Of a stretch of DNA of 7,411 nt, positions 7,050 through 7,411 are shown in pieces. Source of the DNA: Acetobacteraceae bacterium (GTDB taxonomy: Bacteria; Pseudomonadota; Alphaproteobacteria; Acetobacterales; Acetobacteraceae); assembly GCA_020853405.1 (NCBI GenBank), contig JADYYZ010000264.1, forward strand, positions 1 through 7,411. Reading direction: 5' to 3'. The notes beneath the pieces are model-generated. The model ran no database searches, was not told the DNA's origin, and saw only the letters and a program-made list of their open reading frames with translations. Each line of letters opens with the position of its first letter. Position 1 is the first letter of the stretch. The translations under genes and the position numbers were made by a program.

Positions 7050-7411
7050 GGGAACGGCTTGGGGTCGTTCGACATGCTGCGCAGATAGGCGATCACGTCG
7101 GCCCGCTGCTTGGCATCGGCAAGCCCCACCCCCATGCGGTTGCCTGGTGCGAACCTGGCGGGGTTGGCAAGCCAGGCGTTCAGGTCCTCGTAGGTCCAGG
7201 GGCCGGTCTTGCCCTTCATCACCGGCGAGTAGCTGAAACCGGCGACGCTGGAATGCTGCCGGCCGACGATGTTCCACAGGTTCGGGCCGATGCGGGTCGG
7301 CCCGCCCTCGTTGGCGGTGTGGCAGATGCCGCAGACGCGGTTGAACACGGCCTTGCCCTTGTCGGGGTCGGCGGCGGCAAGGCGGGCGCCAAGCGAGTCG
7401 CCGGCCGGTGC
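7040..7411 (-). CDS. Class I cytochrome c, membrane-anchored CycM type (5' end missing)
   Basis: The frame enters from the right edge and gives 123 visible residues ending DPKPFPAP; the true start lies beyond the window. The covalent haem site is CGICH (visible residues 27-31), followed by GPNLWNIVGR (42-51), the segment YSPVMK (61-66), and Met93 in PGNRMGVGL as the likely axial haem ligand. A final helix carries RADVIAYLRSMS. The Ala/Pro-rich start (APAGDSLGARLAAADPDKGKA), the LWNIVGR segment and the PxPAP end resemble alphaproteobacterial membrane-anchored cytochromes such as Bradyrhizobium CycM, which carry electrons between the bc1 complex and terminal oxidases in the periplasm. The N-terminal anchor would be in the missing part. 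The GTG at 7348 is internal (Val), because the homologous sequence continues upstream. The gene ends 7 bases from the convergent flavin oxidase gene and is probably a respiratory housekeeping gene rather than part of the amine cluster. Confidence 0.9.
   Translation of the reverse strand, partial: APAGDSLGARLAAADPDKGKAVFNRVCGICHTANEGGPTRIGPNLWNIVGRQHSSVAGFSYSPVMKGKTGPWTYEDLNAWLANPARFAPGNRMGVGLADAKQRADVIAYLRSMSNDPKPFPAP

Noticed and set aside
7040..7348. Cytochrome c starting at the GTG at 7348 as a complete 102-residue protein
   Set aside because: The frame is open to the window edge, and the upstream residues (ADPDKGKAVF) match the usual lead-in to the haem motif, so the GTG is an internal Val codon and the gene is truncated by the window.

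Overview
The window is very GC-rich and densely coded, with strong G/C preference at third codon positions and several GTG starts. The protein families (a YebE/DUF533 protein, a cytochrome c of the membrane-anchored CycM type, PotA-like and PuuB-like proteins) fit an alphaproteobacterium, probably Rhodospirillales/Acetobacteraceae. That placement is inferred from composition and families, not from a marker gene. I see no rRNA, tRNA, CRISPR array, transposase or phage gene.

Layout, left to right. Bases 3-167 (+) are the Cys-rich end of a gene that probably begins outside the window. Bases 168-341 are non-coding and hold GC-rich hairpins and a long imperfect palindrome (264-314) between convergent gene ends. 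Five genes then run leftward on the minus strand. In transcription order they are a PotA-like ABC ATPase (5545-4460), a divergent AbgB-like M20 amidohydrolase (4373-2778), an arginine/agmatine-deiminase-like hydrolase (2765-1758), a DUF533/TerB-like protein (1681-971) and a 200-residue protein of unknown function (944-342). A divergent control region (5546-5724) separates these from a plus-strand PuuB-like FAD oxidoreductase (5725-7032). Convergent with that gene is a partial minus-strand cytochrome c (7040 to the right edge).

How the genes may work together: an ATPase of the polyamine/opine-type importer class, an amide hydrolase, a guanidine-modifying hydrolase and a divergently transcribed flavin amine oxidase look like a catabolic module. 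A plausible substrate is an N-acylated or otherwise substituted guanidino compound or polyamine. The M20 and deiminase-like genes are tightly coupled: the M20 stop codon lies within the deiminase Shine-Dalgarno sequence. The importer's permeases and binding protein are not in the window. The DUF533 gene, the 200-residue gene and the cytochrome are more likely unrelated or housekeeping neighbours. The most interesting feature is the M20-like protein, whose usual metal-binding positions appear substituted, next to a deiminase-like enzyme with mixed arginine-deiminase and agmatine-deiminase motifs.
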